NCBI GenBank assembly: GCA_036380875.1
Contig: DASVDX010000071.1
Span: 4,886 to 68,885 of the forward strand
DNA: 64,000 nucleotides
From: ZC4RG17 sp036380875
Lineage (GTDB): Bacteria > Actinomycetota > Acidimicrobiia > Spongiisociales > ZC4RG35
Direction of reading: 5' to 3'
The translations under genes were made by a program, and so were the position numbers. Below the pieces are notes generated by a model. It had not been told where the DNA came from and did no database searches. It worked only from the letters and a program-made list of their open reading frames with translations. This document shows positions 8,451 to 16,412 of this stretch, in pieces. Each line of letters opens with the position of its first letter. The stretch's first letter is position 1.

Positions 8451-9162
8451 GGCCGTAACCGTCGTCGTCCCGACGTACAACGAGCGGGAGAACCTTCCTC
8501 ATATCGCGGCCGCCATCCTGCTGCAGGGCTTCTCGCTGCTGGTGGTGGACGACAACTCACCCGACGGTACGGGAGAGATCGCCGATTCGCTGGCCCGGGA
8601 AGCCCCGAGGCTCAGTGTCATCCATCGGATCGCCAAAGAAGGCCTCGGGCGGGCCTACGCCGCCGGGTTCGATCACGCCCTCGAGCAGGGAGCACGGATC
8701 GTGATCGAGATGGACGCCGACTTCTCCCACAACCCGATGGATCTGCCTCGCCTGGTCGAGGCTATCGACGCCGGCGCCGATCTGGCTATCGGCTCCCGCT
8801 ACGTGCCCGGCGGGTCGACCCCGGACTGGCCCCTCCATCGCCGGCTGATCTCCCAGGCTGGGAATTGGTACGCCCGCACGATGCTGGGGCTGCCGATCCG
8901 AGATGCCACCGCCGGGTTTCGGGCCTACCGGGCCGAAGCTCTGAGGGCTCTTCCGTATCGCACCGCCCGGGCCTCGGGTTACGGGTTCCAGGTCGAGATG
9001 GCCTGGCGTGCCTACCAGGCCGGATTCGACATCCGGGAGGTCCCGATCGTCTTCCGCGACCGGGAGCAGGGGAAGTCGAAGATGGGGCTCGGGATCGTCC
9101 TGGAGGCGATGTGGCTCGTGACCAAATGGGGCATCGCCCGGAGGTTCGGGTCGGTCTCCTGA
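8440..9162 (+). CDS. Polyprenol-phosphate mannosyl/glycosyltransferase (Dpm1/Ppm1-like)
   Basis: Family 2 glycosyltransferase of 240 residues that probably transfers mannose from GDP-mannose to polyprenyl phosphate, supplying membrane-side glycosylation. Motifs are VVPTYNERENLP at the N terminus, VVDDNSPDGTGE, the metal-binding EMDADFSHNP (DAD), GSRYVPGG and the acceptor region DATAGFRAYR. There are no membrane segments, unlike fused actinobacterial Ppm1 proteins. The GTG start lies inside the end of the DUF4193 gene. Sugar specificity is inferred from the family. Confidence 0.87.
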   Translation: MPHEAVTVVVPTYNERENLPHIAAAILLQGFSLLVVDDNSPDGTGEIADSLAREAPRLSVIHRIAKEGLGRAYAAGFDHALEQGARIVIEMDADFSHNPMDLPRLVEAIDAGADLAIGSRYVPGGSTPDWPLHRRLISQAGNWYARTMLGLPIRDATAGFRAYRAEALRALPYRTARASGYGFQVEMAWRAYQAGFDIREVPIVFRDREQGKSKMGLGIVLEAMWLVTKWGIARRFGSVS

Positions 9163-9168
9163 CGCCGG

Positions 9169-9174
9169 TACGCT
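9169..9174 (+). promoter_or_regulatory. Possible -10 TACGCT before the GNAT gene
   Basis: TACGCT ends 11 bases before the ATG at 9186 in the short gap after the glycosyltransferase. The spacing is longer than the 6-8 bases seen at the clear leaderless promoters. Confidence 0.35.
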
Positions 9175-9185
9175 TCCCACGTCCC

Positions 9186-9695
9186 ATGCAGATAGTCGCC
9201 CGCCCCGCCGAAATCGTCGACGTCCCGCTTCTCGTAGGGCTCTACCGGCGCCTGGAAGCCGAGATGAAGGCGCTCCACCCGATGTGGCCGATCGCCGACG
9301 GCTTGCCGGAGCCGGTCGAGGCGGCGTTCAAGCAGGCGATCGAAAGCGACGACGCCGAGGTCCTCGTCGGGGAGATCGAAGGCGTCCCCTTCGGCTTTCT
9401 CTACGCCCGGGTCGAGCAGTTGCTGCCCCAATCACCCGATCCACGGGTCGGCTCGATCCGTCTCATCTACACCGAAGACGAAGCCCGCGAGGTGGGTGTC
9501 GCCGAGGCCCTCCGCGACCAGGTCATGGAGATGTTTCGCGCCCGAGGGATCACGAAGTTCGACGCCCACGTCCTTCCCGGGCATCGCCTGGCCAAGAACT
9601 TCTTCGAAGCGGGTGGCTTCTCCGCCCGCTCCATCGTCATGCACCACGACGACAACCCTCCGGAGAGGCGGAGCCGTGACCCGCGACCACGCTGA
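9186..9695 (+). CDS. GNAT-family N-acetyltransferase
   Basis: Predicted acetyl-CoA-dependent N-acetyltransferase of 169 residues. The GNAT fold is suggested by the strand-loop segment SIRLIYTEDEAREVGVAEALRDQ, in the place of the acetyl-CoA-binding R/QxxGxG/A loop, and by FDAHVLPGHRLAKNFFEAGGF near the C terminus. The acetyl-CoA loop is less glycine-rich than usual. The start ATG at 9186 is chosen because the frame upstream lies within the glycosyltransferase. The acceptor is unknown. Its end overlaps the NUDIX gene by 20 bases. Confidence 0.7.
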   Translation: MQIVARPAEIVDVPLLVGLYRRLEAEMKALHPMWPIADGLPEPVEAAFKQAIESDDAEVLVGEIEGVPFGFLYARVEQLLPQSPDPRVGSIRLIYTEDEAREVGVAEALRDQVMEMFRARGITKFDAHVLPGHRLAKNFFEAGGFSARSIVMHHDDNPPERRSRDPRPR

Positions 9696-10101
9696 GCGCC
9701 CTGTCCCCGGTGTCGGGGTAGCGGTCGTCTCCGATGGTCGCCTCCTCCTCGTCAAGCGAGGACGGGAACCTGGCAAGGGTCTGTGGGCGGTGCCCGGCGG
9801 CAAGGTGGAGTTGGGAGAGACTCTGACGGAAGCAGGGCGGAGGGAAGTCCGAGAGGAGACGGGTCTCGACGTGGAAGTGGGGGAGGTGGTGTGGGCGGGC
9901 GAGAGCATCGGGCCAGGCCCGACTCCTGCCTGGCACTACGTCCTCGTCGATTTCCTGGGCCGTCCGGCGGGCGGCGAACTGTCTCCCCAAGACGATGCCG
10001 CCGAGGTCGGGTGGTTCACCGCCCAGGAAGCCAGGGGCCTGCCGCTGACACCCACGATGCCGGCCCTCATCGACCGACTGGAACGCCTCGGCGTGATCTG
10101 A
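9676..10101 (+). CDS. NUDIX hydrolase (MutT-like)
   Basis: NUDIX pyrophosphohydrolase of 141 residues. The complete Nudix box GGKVELGETLTEAGRREV followed by REETGLDV spans about residues 37-60 and contains the metal-binding REEnnE core. The protein has the length and simple one-domain layout of MutT/NudG-type enzymes that hydrolyse nucleoside diphosphate derivatives. The substrate cannot be read from sequence. GTG 9676 lies just inside the GNAT gene and gives the usual short N terminus (VTRDHAERPVPGVGVAVV). Confidence 0.85.
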   Translation: MTRDHAERPVPGVGVAVVSDGRLLLVKRGREPGKGLWAVPGGKVELGETLTEAGRREVREETGLDVEVGEVVWAGESIGPGPTPAWHYVLVDFLGRPAGGELSPQDDAAEVGWFTAQEARGLPLTPTMPALIDRLERLGVI

Positions 10102-10129
10102 CTGCCACGACCGCCATGGCCGACCCCGC

Positions 10130-10135
10130 TACCGT
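10130..10135 (+). promoter_or_regulatory. -10 TACCGT for the leaderless M20 peptidase gene
   Basis: TACCGT ends 7 bases before GTG 10143 and lies downstream of the alternative ATG at 10116. It therefore argues for the GTG as the true start. Confidence 0.6.
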
Positions 10136-10142
10136 CCCGAAC

Positions 10143-11477
10143 GTGACCGACGACCCGACCGTCCAACTCCTCCAGGAACTCATCCGCAACAGGTGCGTCA
10201 ACGACGGGACGCCCGAGTCGGGGCACGAGGAACGCTCGGTGCGGACTCTGGCGGACTATCTGGGAGCGGAAGGGGAGGTGTTCGAGCCGTCGCCCGGCCG
10301 CCAATCCGTCGTGTATCGAGTGCCCGGAACCGACCGCGGCGCGCCGACACTGGTCCTACTGCCCCACCTGGACGTCGTGCCGGTCACCCTGGACGGATGG
10401 TCCGTCGATCCTTTCGCCGCCGAGATCGCCGACGGGTTCGTCTGGGGCCGGGGAGCCGTCGACATGCTCAACATCACGGCGGCGATGGCCACAGTCTTCC
10501 GTCCGTACCTGACCGGAGAGAAGACGATGCCCGGCGACCTCGTGTTCGCCGCCGTTGCCGACGAAGAAAACGCCGGCAAGCTCGGCGCCGAGTACCTGAC
10601 GGAGAACCACTGGGACGTGGTGAAAGGTGATTACCTGCTGACCGAGGTCGCTTATCCGTCGCTGTCGACGCCCAAAGGAGACGTCTACCCCGTGTCGGTG
10701 GGGGAGAAGGGGCCTTTCTGGACCGGACTCACCACGCGGGGGACGCCCGGACATGGTTCGGCCCCTTACGGCAGCCGGAACGCCCTCCGGCCGATGGTCG
10801 AGGCCCTGCACGGCGTGTTCTCGACCCCGATGCCCGTGTCGATCAGCGAGGAATGGAAGGAGTTCGTGACGAGTCTCGACCTCGACCCGGATCTCGCCGA
10901 TGCGCTGGTGGATCCCGATCGGGTCGACGATGCGATCGACCGCCTGGCGGTGGACGACCCCGCTTTCGCCCGTTACGTGCACGCCGCCACCCACCTGACG
11001 ATCTCGCCGAACATCCTCGAGGGCGGGGCGAAGGTCAACGTCGTCCCCGACGAGGCCCGCGCCGAACTCGACATGCGCGGCCTTCCCGGCATGGATCGGC
11101 GCTTCGTGGACGAGCACCTGCGGAAGGCGATGGGTGCCGCCGCCGACCAGGTCGAGATCGTCCCGATCGACGATTTCCCGCCCACCAGCTCGGAGCGGGG
11201 CAACCCGCTATGGGAGGCGATAGGTGACGCCATCGAGCATCACACCGGCTCGAGAAGGGTGGTGCCCGCAGTCATGACGGTGGCGACCGACGCCCGGTTC
11301 TTCCGTCGCCGGGGAACCGTCGCATACGGGGTCGGCCTCTATGACGGGCGGGTCCAGTTCGGGGAGTTCCTCAGCCTCTTCCACGGGAACGACGAGCGAG
11401 TGACGGTCGAATCGGTGATCCGGACCACGCGGCTGCTCGAGACCGTCCTGGAACGCTTCGCAGCCCGCACGTCATGA
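10143..11477 (+). CDS. M20-family metallopeptidase/deacylase
   Basis: Zinc-dependent amidohydrolase of 444 residues related to ArgE, DapE and carboxypeptidase G2. Metal ligands are seen in LLPHLDVVPV, in the GRGAVDM segment and in the VADEENAGK segment, where the paired Glu act as base and ligand. The dimerisation (lid) domain lies between about residues 195 and 320 (GTPGHGSAPYGSRNALR). The metal-site histidine at the C terminus is in SLFHGNDE. The length and composition fit the PepV/acetylornithine deacetylase-like branch; the substrate is unknown. A leaderless promoter supports the GTG start. Confidence 0.85.
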   Translation: MTDDPTVQLLQELIRNRCVNDGTPESGHEERSVRTLADYLGAEGEVFEPSPGRQSVVYRVPGTDRGAPTLVLLPHLDVVPVTLDGWSVDPFAAEIADGFVWGRGAVDMLNITAAMATVFRPYLTGEKTMPGDLVFAAVADEENAGKLGAEYLTENHWDVVKGDYLLTEVAYPSLSTPKGDVYPVSVGEKGPFWTGLTTRGTPGHGSAPYGSRNALRPMVEALHGVFSTPMPVSISEEWKEFVTSLDLDPDLADALVDPDRVDDAIDRLAVDDPAFARYVHAATHLTISPNILEGGAKVNVVPDEARAELDMRGLPGMDRRFVDEHLRKAMGAAADQVEIVPIDDFPPTSSERGNPLWEAIGDAIEHHTGSRRVVPAVMTVATDARFFRRRGTVAYGVGLYDGRVQFGEFLSLFHGNDERVTVESVIRTTRLLETVLERFAARTS

Positions 11478-12247
11478 GCGCGGGGGTCGTCGTCGATCTC
11501 GACGGAGTCGTCTATCGCGGCTCGACGGCGATCTCCGGGGCGGCGGAGGCACTCACGGCGCTCGACGCAGCCGGCTTCGACCTCCACTTCGTCACGAACA
11601 ACTCCGCCCGAACTCCCGAAGTGGTCGCTGAGCGAATCACCACCATCGTGGGCTACCAGGCGCGGGCCGACCAAATCGTGACGTCTTCCATCGTGGCGGC
11701 GAGCATGATCGAGGAGGGCCCGGTGCTCATGATGGGGGAGAGCGGTCTCGAAGCGGCCATCCTGGGAGCGGGCTTCGAGATCACGGAAGACCCCCGGGAG
11801 GCGCGGACAGTGGTGGTGGGTCTCGACCGGAAGCTGAGTTACGAGCGGGCGGCGCGCGCCGCCGACGCGGCTCGGGCCGGCGCCCGCTTGATCGTCACCA
11901 ATCGAGACTCGACCTTCCCGATCGAGAACGGAGGCTTGCAGCCCGGAGCCGGAGCCTGCGCAGCCCTGGTGGAGACGGCAGCGGGAGTCGTGGGGGAGAC
12001 CGCCGGCAAGCCCACTGAAGCGATGCGGCGGTGGGTCGAACGACGGATCCCCGAGGGGACGATATGGATCGTCGGCGACAGGGCAGACACAGACATCGCG
12101 TTGGCCGTCGGCGAGAGGTGGCGTTCGATCCTCGTGCTGACCGGAGTCACGTCCGATCCCGAGACAGCCGACCCGGCACCGGACTTCGTCGCCGCCAACC
12201 TGAAGGCGGCCGCAGACATCATCCTGGCCGCCGAACCTGAGGGATAA
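11474..12247 (+). CDS. HAD-IIA phosphatase (NagD/glycerol-3-phosphate phosphatase-like)
   Basis: HAD-superfamily class IIA hydrolase of 257 residues. The nucleophile motif is VVDLDGVVYRG (residues 6-16), motif II is VTNNSAR and the C-terminal acidic motif is VGDRADTDIALA. The cap between motifs II and III is of the NagD type. The mycobacterial gene in this position (Rv1692) is a glycerol-3-phosphate phosphatase; that activity is transferred by synteny only. The start overlaps the peptidase gene by four bases (ATGA) and the stop TAA is part of a promoter-like GATAAT for the next small gene. Confidence 0.85.
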   Translation: MSAGVVVDLDGVVYRGSTAISGAAEALTALDAAGFDLHFVTNNSARTPEVVAERITTIVGYQARADQIVTSSIVAASMIEEGPVLMMGESGLEAAILGAGFEITEDPREARTVVVGLDRKLSYERAARAADAARAGARLIVTNRDSTFPIENGGLQPGAGACAALVETAAGVVGETAGKPTEAMRRWVERRIPEGTIWIVGDRADTDIALAVGERWRSILVLTGVTSDPETADPAPDFVAANLKAAADIILAAEPEG

Positions 12248-12248
12248 T
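12243..12248 (+). promoter_or_regulatory. -10-like GATAAT for the small gene before tlyA
   Basis: GATAAT overlaps the HAD stop codon and ends 7 bases before ATG 12256, the spacing of the leaderless promoters elsewhere in the window. Confidence 0.5.
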
Positions 12249-12255
12249 GCCTCCC

Positions 12256-12402
12256 ATGGAGGTGACACCGGAAGAGCGGCAGCGGCTGGAAGAGGCCCTC
12301 GCCGAACTCGAAAGCCTGGATCCGGCTGAGCTGCCCGCCCCGGCAGCCCGACTGGCGGATCTGTTGAGCCGGATGCTCGATCCGGGCGAGGAGGAGATCT
12401 GA
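12256..12402 (+). CDS. Small acidic protein between HAD phosphatase and tlyA
   Basis: An open frame of 48 residues (51 if the upstream in-frame ATG at 12247 is used). It is predicted to be helical and acidic: PEERQRLEEALAELESLDP followed by a PAPAARLADLLSRML segment. The equivalent slot in mycobacteria holds a comparably small uncharacterised gene (Rv1693), so position as well as the leaderless promoter supports it. The end overlaps the beginning of the tlyA frame. No function is known. Confidence 0.6.
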   Translation: MEVTPEERQRLEEALAELESLDPAELPAPAARLADLLSRMLDPGEEEI

Positions 12403-12413
12403 GCCGTCTCCGC

Positions 12414-13163
12414 TTGGACGCCGAGCTGGTGCGGCGCGGCCTGGCGCCCTCCCGGGCCGAGGCGAAGCGACTGGTCGAGGAGCGCGCCGTCGCCGTGAGA
12501 GGCGTCCCCACCCCCAAACCGACCACGCTCGTCGCTCCCGACACTCCGATCGAGCTGGTGGGAGAGCCGAGTCGCTACGTGAGCCGCGGCGCCATCAAGC
12601 TGGAAGGAGCGTTGGACGATTTCGGCATCGAGGTGAGGGGCCGTCGTGCGCTCGACGCCGGCGCCTCCACCGGCGGCTTCACCCAGGTTCTGCTCGAGCG
12701 GGGTGCGGCCGAAGTCGTCGCCCTCGACGTCGGCTACGGTCAGCTCGATCAGCGACTCCGGGACGATGATCGCGTCGTGGTGATGGAACGCACCAATCTC
12801 CGCTATGTCACTCCCGAAGACACGGGCGGGCGGTTCTCGCTCTTAGTGGCCGATCTGTCGTTCATATCGCTCTGCACGGTCGCATCGGCTCTCGCCGGGC
12901 TGGTCGAAGCCGACGCCGATCTCGTCCTCCTGGTGAAGCCTCAGTTCGAGGCGGGAAAGGGCGAGGTCGGCAGCGGAGGGATCGTGAGGGACGACCGGGT
13001 AAGGCGGCGTGCGATCGAGAAGGTACTCGCCTGCCTCGCCGACGAAGGGCTGTCCCCGATCGGAATCACCCCGTCTCGTATCCCGGGCGCCGGCGGGAAC
13101 CGGGAAGTCTTCGTTTGGTGCCGGCCCGGAGCGGAACCGGTCGACCTCGAGGTGCCGGAGTGA
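12414..13163 (+). CDS. tlyA: TlyA family rRNA 2'-O-methyltransferase / hemolysin-like
   Basis: Predicted SAM-dependent ribose methyltransferase of 16S and 23S rRNA, the modification associated with capreomycin sensitivity in mycobacteria. An S4 RNA-binding domain covers residues 1 to about 60 (ELVRRGLAPSRAEAKRLVEE), followed by the FtsJ-like methyltransferase domain with the SAM loop ALDAGASTGGFTQVLLERGA and catalytic region LVADLSFISL and LLVKPQFEAGK. The start is uncertain: TTG 12414 gives the minimal S4 domain, while an in-frame CTG at 12399 would add five basic residues and match family N termini. The NadK GTG overlaps its stop. Confidence 0.88.
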   Translation: MDAELVRRGLAPSRAEAKRLVEERAVAVRGVPTPKPTTLVAPDTPIELVGEPSRYVSRGAIKLEGALDDFGIEVRGRRALDAGASTGGFTQVLLERGAAEVVALDVGYGQLDQRLRDDDRVVVMERTNLRYVTPEDTGGRFSLLVADLSFISLCTVASALAGLVEADADLVLLVKPQFEAGKGEVGSGGIVRDDRVRRRAIEKVLACLADEGLSPIGITPSRIPGAGGNREVFVWCRPGAEPVDLEVPE

Positions 13164-13972
13164 AGCTCGGTCTGGTGGTCCACGAAGGTCGGGGTGACGT
13201 CATCGATTTCGCCCGGCGTTTCGTCGATGCGGCGGAGCGCGCCGGGCTCGTGGCTGTGGCCGATCCCGAGGTGGCGCAGATGGTCGATTCCGAGCGCCTG
13301 GCCCCGGGCACTCCCGACGTGGTCGTAGCGGTGGGCGGCGACGGCACGATGCTCCAGGCAGTGCAGGTCGCCCTCGCCCACGACGCTCCCGTCTTCGGGT
13401 TCAATCTCGGCACGATCGGCTTCCTCACCGAAGTCGAACCCGAAGAACTGGAGGGTGCCGTGGAGGCTCTGGCCGCGGAGAGATTCGAGGTCGTTCCGCG
13501 TATGGGGATCCAGGCGACGCTCAACGGTGCCACAGCGCAAGGCCTCAACGACGTGGTGGTGGAGAAGGTGGACACGCTGCGGCTCATCCACCTCGAGGTC
13601 GACATCGACGGCACCCGCTTCATGACCTATCGGGCGGACGGACTCATCGTCGCCACCCCGACCGGTTCCACCGCCTATTCGTTCTCCGCCGGCGGCCCGC
13701 TCGTGGACCATTCGATCGAGTCGATCCTGCTCACCCCCGTAGCCCCCCACTCGCTGTTCGGGCGGACCGTCGTCCTGTCACCGGACTCGCACATCGAGAT
13801 CCGGGTGACGAGAGACCGCCCCGCCCGCGTGAGTGTCGACAAGGAGCCCCTCGGACCGGCACAATCGGACGACGTGGTCGTCATCACACGTGCCCCCAAT
13901 CCGGTGCGGTTCCTTCGGTTCCGTCCTCGCTCGTTCCCCCGTACTCTCACCGAGAAGTTCGGCCTGGGATGA
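13160..13972 (+). CDS. nadK: NAD kinase
   Basis: Phosphorylates NAD to NADP with ATP or polyphosphate. The 270-residue protein carries the family hallmark GGDGT at residues 59-63, the NLGTIGFL loop, the NDVVVEK motif and the TPTGSTAYSFSAGGP active-site segment. It starts in the tlyA stop codon (GTGA) and is followed four bases later by recN, so tlyA-nadK-recN form the unit known from mycobacteria (Rv1694-1696). Confidence 0.94.
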   Translation: MKLGLVVHEGRGDVIDFARRFVDAAERAGLVAVADPEVAQMVDSERLAPGTPDVVVAVGGDGTMLQAVQVALAHDAPVFGFNLGTIGFLTEVEPEELEGAVEALAAERFEVVPRMGIQATLNGATAQGLNDVVVEKVDTLRLIHLEVDIDGTRFMTYRADGLIVATPTGSTAYSFSAGGPLVDHSIESILLTPVAPHSLFGRTVVLSPDSHIEIRVTRDRPARVSVDKEPLGPAQSDDVVVITRAPNPVRFLRFRPRSFPRTLTEKFGLG

Positions 13973-13976
13973 AGGG

Positions 13977-15575
13977 ATGATCGACGAGCTCGTCGTTCGC
14001 AACCTCGGTGTCATATCGACCGCCCGCCTGGAGCCCGGACCGGGGCTGACCGTCATCACCGGTGAAACCGGAACCGGCAAGACCCTCCTTCTCGGGGCCC
14101 TGCGGCTCCTTCTAGGAGGGGAGGCGAGGTCGGACCTGGTGGGTCCGTTCGGAGACGAGGCGGTCGTCGACGGACGGTTCTTCGACGCCGACGGCAACGA
14201 GATCGGCGCCTCCCGTCGTCTCCCGCGGGACGGGCGGAGCAAGGCGTATCTCGACGGGTCGGTGGCGTCTGCCCGCGCCCTGGAGGAACGGGTGGCGGGA
14301 ATGGTCGACATCGTGGGCCAACACGACCAGCTGTCGCTCACCCGCCCCTCCGAAGCCCGGCAACTGGTGGATCGGCTCCTCGACGAGGAAGGGCGCGCAG
14401 CCCTCGATGCCTACCGGCGAGCGTGGGAATCGCTCTCCGATGCCCGCAGTGCCCGCGAAAAACTGGGTGGCGATCGCGCCGCCCTCGCCCGCGAGCTGGA
14501 CTTGGTCACGTTCCAAGCCGACGAAATCGCCCGTTCCGGGTTCCAGCCCGGTGACGACGTGGAGCTCACCCGTCTTTCCGATCGCCTTCGCCACGCCGAT
14601 GAGATCGCGGGCCTGCTCGACGAGGCAATGACGCGCCTCGACGCCTCACGCGAGGAGGCGGGGGCTGCGGTGACGGCCCTGCGGAAAGCTGCCCGACTGG
14701 ACCCGACATTGGAGGAGCTGGCCGAGTCGCTCGCCGGTACGGCAGCCGCCCTCGACGACCATGCCCACGACGCGCGCGTCTACGCCGACTCGATGGAGCT
14801 CGACCCCGATGAGCTGGCTTCCGTGGAGAGCCGGCTGACACTCCTCGGCGAGTTGCGCCGCAAGTACGGCAACACGCTGGAGGAGATCCTGGCGTTCGGC
14901 GCCCGAGCGGAACGGCGCAAAGGGGAACTCGAGTCGCTGATCGGCCGCGCCGAGCGCATCGACGACGAGGTGCGGGTGGCCGAAGAGGAGGTGACCGTCG
15001 CTGGGGGCCGCCTCAGAGATGCGAGGCGACGGGCGGCGGCAAAGCTGGCCGAGGTGGCGAGAGAGCATCTCACCGACCTCGGCTTCAGCGACCCCCTGGT
15101 CGAGGTGTCGGTGGAGCCCACCGAAGCGGGACCGAGCGGCGCCGACGCGGTGACGCTCCTCTTCGCCTCCGACTCGAGGCTGAGCCCGGGGCCCGTGGCG
15201 TCGGTCGCCTCGGGAGGCGAGCTGAGCCGACTGGTGCTGTCCTTGCGACTGGCAGGGGGTCGAGGCCGGAGCGAGACGCTGGTGTTCGACGAGATAGATG
15301 CCGGAATCGGCGGGGCGACTGCCCTCGCCCTCGGCCGCAAGCTGGCGGCGTTGGCCAGTGAACGCCAGGTGCTGTGCGTCACCCATCTCCCGCAGGTGGC
15401 GGCGTTCGCCGACCGCCACTATGTCGTGCGCCGCGACGGCAACACCGCTACCGCCGAAAGGGTCGAAGGCGAAGAGAGGGTGGCCGAGCTGTCGCGGATG
15501 CTGGCCGGGCTTCCCGAGTCCGAACGCGGTCGGGAAGCGGCAGAAGAGCTGCTGGAGATGGCCTCGTCCGGCTGA
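13977..15575 (+). CDS. recN: DNA repair protein RecN
   Basis: SMC-like ATPase for double-strand-break repair, 532 residues. Walker A GETGTGKT is at residues 29-36, a Q-loop region follows, and two long coiled coils span about residues 150-380. The ABC signature VASGGELSRLV, the Walker B LVFDEIDAGIGG and the H-loop CVTHLPQVAAFAD close the head domain. The ATG lies four bases after nadK. Coregulation with nadK and tlyA is likely because no promoter separates them. Confidence 0.93.
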   Translation: MIDELVVRNLGVISTARLEPGPGLTVITGETGTGKTLLLGALRLLLGGEARSDLVGPFGDEAVVDGRFFDADGNEIGASRRLPRDGRSKAYLDGSVASARALEERVAGMVDIVGQHDQLSLTRPSEARQLVDRLLDEEGRAALDAYRRAWESLSDARSAREKLGGDRAALARELDLVTFQADEIARSGFQPGDDVELTRLSDRLRHADEIAGLLDEAMTRLDASREEAGAAVTALRKAARLDPTLEELAESLAGTAAALDDHAHDARVYADSMELDPDELASVESRLTLLGELRRKYGNTLEEILAFGARAERRKGELESLIGRAERIDDEVRVAEEEVTVAGGRLRDARRRAAAKLAEVAREHLTDLGFSDPLVEVSVEPTEAGPSGADAVTLLFASDSRLSPGPVASVASGGELSRLVLSLRLAGGRGRSETLVFDEIDAGIGGATALALGRKLAALASERQVLCVTHLPQVAAFADRHYVVRRDGNTATAERVEGEERVAELSRMLAGLPESERGREAAEELLEMASSG

Positions 15576-15610
15576 CGGGGGACCGGCCGGTCGGAATATC
15601 GCCGCGGCGC

Positions 15611-15616
15611 TACTCT
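15611..15616 (+). promoter_or_regulatory. -10 TACTCT for leaderless enoyl-CoA hydratase gene
   Basis: TACTCT ends 6 bases before the ATG at 15623, with no ribosome binding site. Confidence 0.6.
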
Positions 15617-15622
15617 GCGGGT

Positions 15623-16390
15623 ATGGGATGGAGCCACATCCGGGTCGAACACTCCAGCCCCCGACTGACGATCACCCTCGATCGTCCTGACAAACGCAAT
15701 GCGCTGAGCCTGGAGTTGATGACCGAGACGGTGAAGGCACTCAGGGAAGTGCCGGACGACGTGCGGGTGGTGGTCCTCGCGGCCGACGGACCGGCATTCT
15801 CCGCCGGGCACGACCTCGCCGAGATGATCGGCCGGGAGGCGAGCTTCTATCAGGAGCTGTTCGCCGTCTGCACCGAGATGATGACCACCATCCAACAGAT
15901 CCCCCAGCCGGTCATCGCCCGGGTGCACGGCGTGGCCACTGCCGCGGGCTGCCAGCTCGTTGCTTCGTGCGACCTGGCGGTCGCCTCCACCGAAGCGTGG
16001 TTCGCCACCCCCGGCGTCAGGATCGGGCTGTTCTGCACCACTCCGGCGGTGCCGCTGGTGCGGGCGATCGGCCGAAAGCGGGCGATGGAGATGTTGCTCA
16101 CCGCCAGGCCGGTGGACGCCGCCACCGCCCTCGAGTGGGGGCTGGTCAACCGGGTCGTGCCGCCCGAAGACCTCGACCCGGCCATCGACGAGTACGTCGA
16201 GACCATCAGCTCGTACAGCGCCCACGTCATCGCCTTGGGCAAGGAGACCTTCTACCGCCAAGCGGGCCGACCCATCGACGAGGCCTACGCCATTGCCCAG
16301 CCCGTGATGGCCGACAACGCCGGCGCTCCCCACGCCCAGGAGGGCATGTCGGCGTTCCTCGAGAAACGCCAGCCCATCTGGCCCGACTGA
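15623..16390 (+). CDS. Enoyl-CoA hydratase/isomerase family protein
   Basis: Crotonase-fold enzyme of 255 residues for hydration or isomerisation of enoyl-CoA. The oxyanion-hole elements are AFSAGHDLAEM near residues 53-63 and HGVATAAGCQLVASCDLAVAS near 98-118. The second catalytic region PGVRIGLFCTTPAVPL lacks the Glu pair of classical ECH hydratases (a Cys-Thr-Thr stretch is in its place), so it may be one of the divergent crotonases of unknown reaction. An acyl-CoA ligase follows 22 bases downstream, suggesting a fatty or aromatic acid degradation pair. Confidence 0.84.
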   Translation: MGWSHIRVEHSSPRLTITLDRPDKRNALSLELMTETVKALREVPDDVRVVVLAADGPAFSAGHDLAEMIGREASFYQELFAVCTEMMTTIQQIPQPVIARVHGVATAAGCQLVASCDLAVASTEAWFATPGVRIGLFCTTPAVPLVRAIGRKRAMEMLLTARPVDAATALEWGLVNRVVPPEDLDPAIDEYVETISSYSAHVIALGKETFYRQAGRPIDEAYAIAQPVMADNAGAPHAQEGMSAFLEKRQPIWPD

Positions 16391-16412
16391 CACCTCTCCG
16401 GAGGCAGATGAG

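Noticed and set aside
7922..8560. Serine-rich 212-residue antisense frame
   Set aside because: Produced by the GAC/GAG repeats of the acidic DUF4193 gene read backwards.
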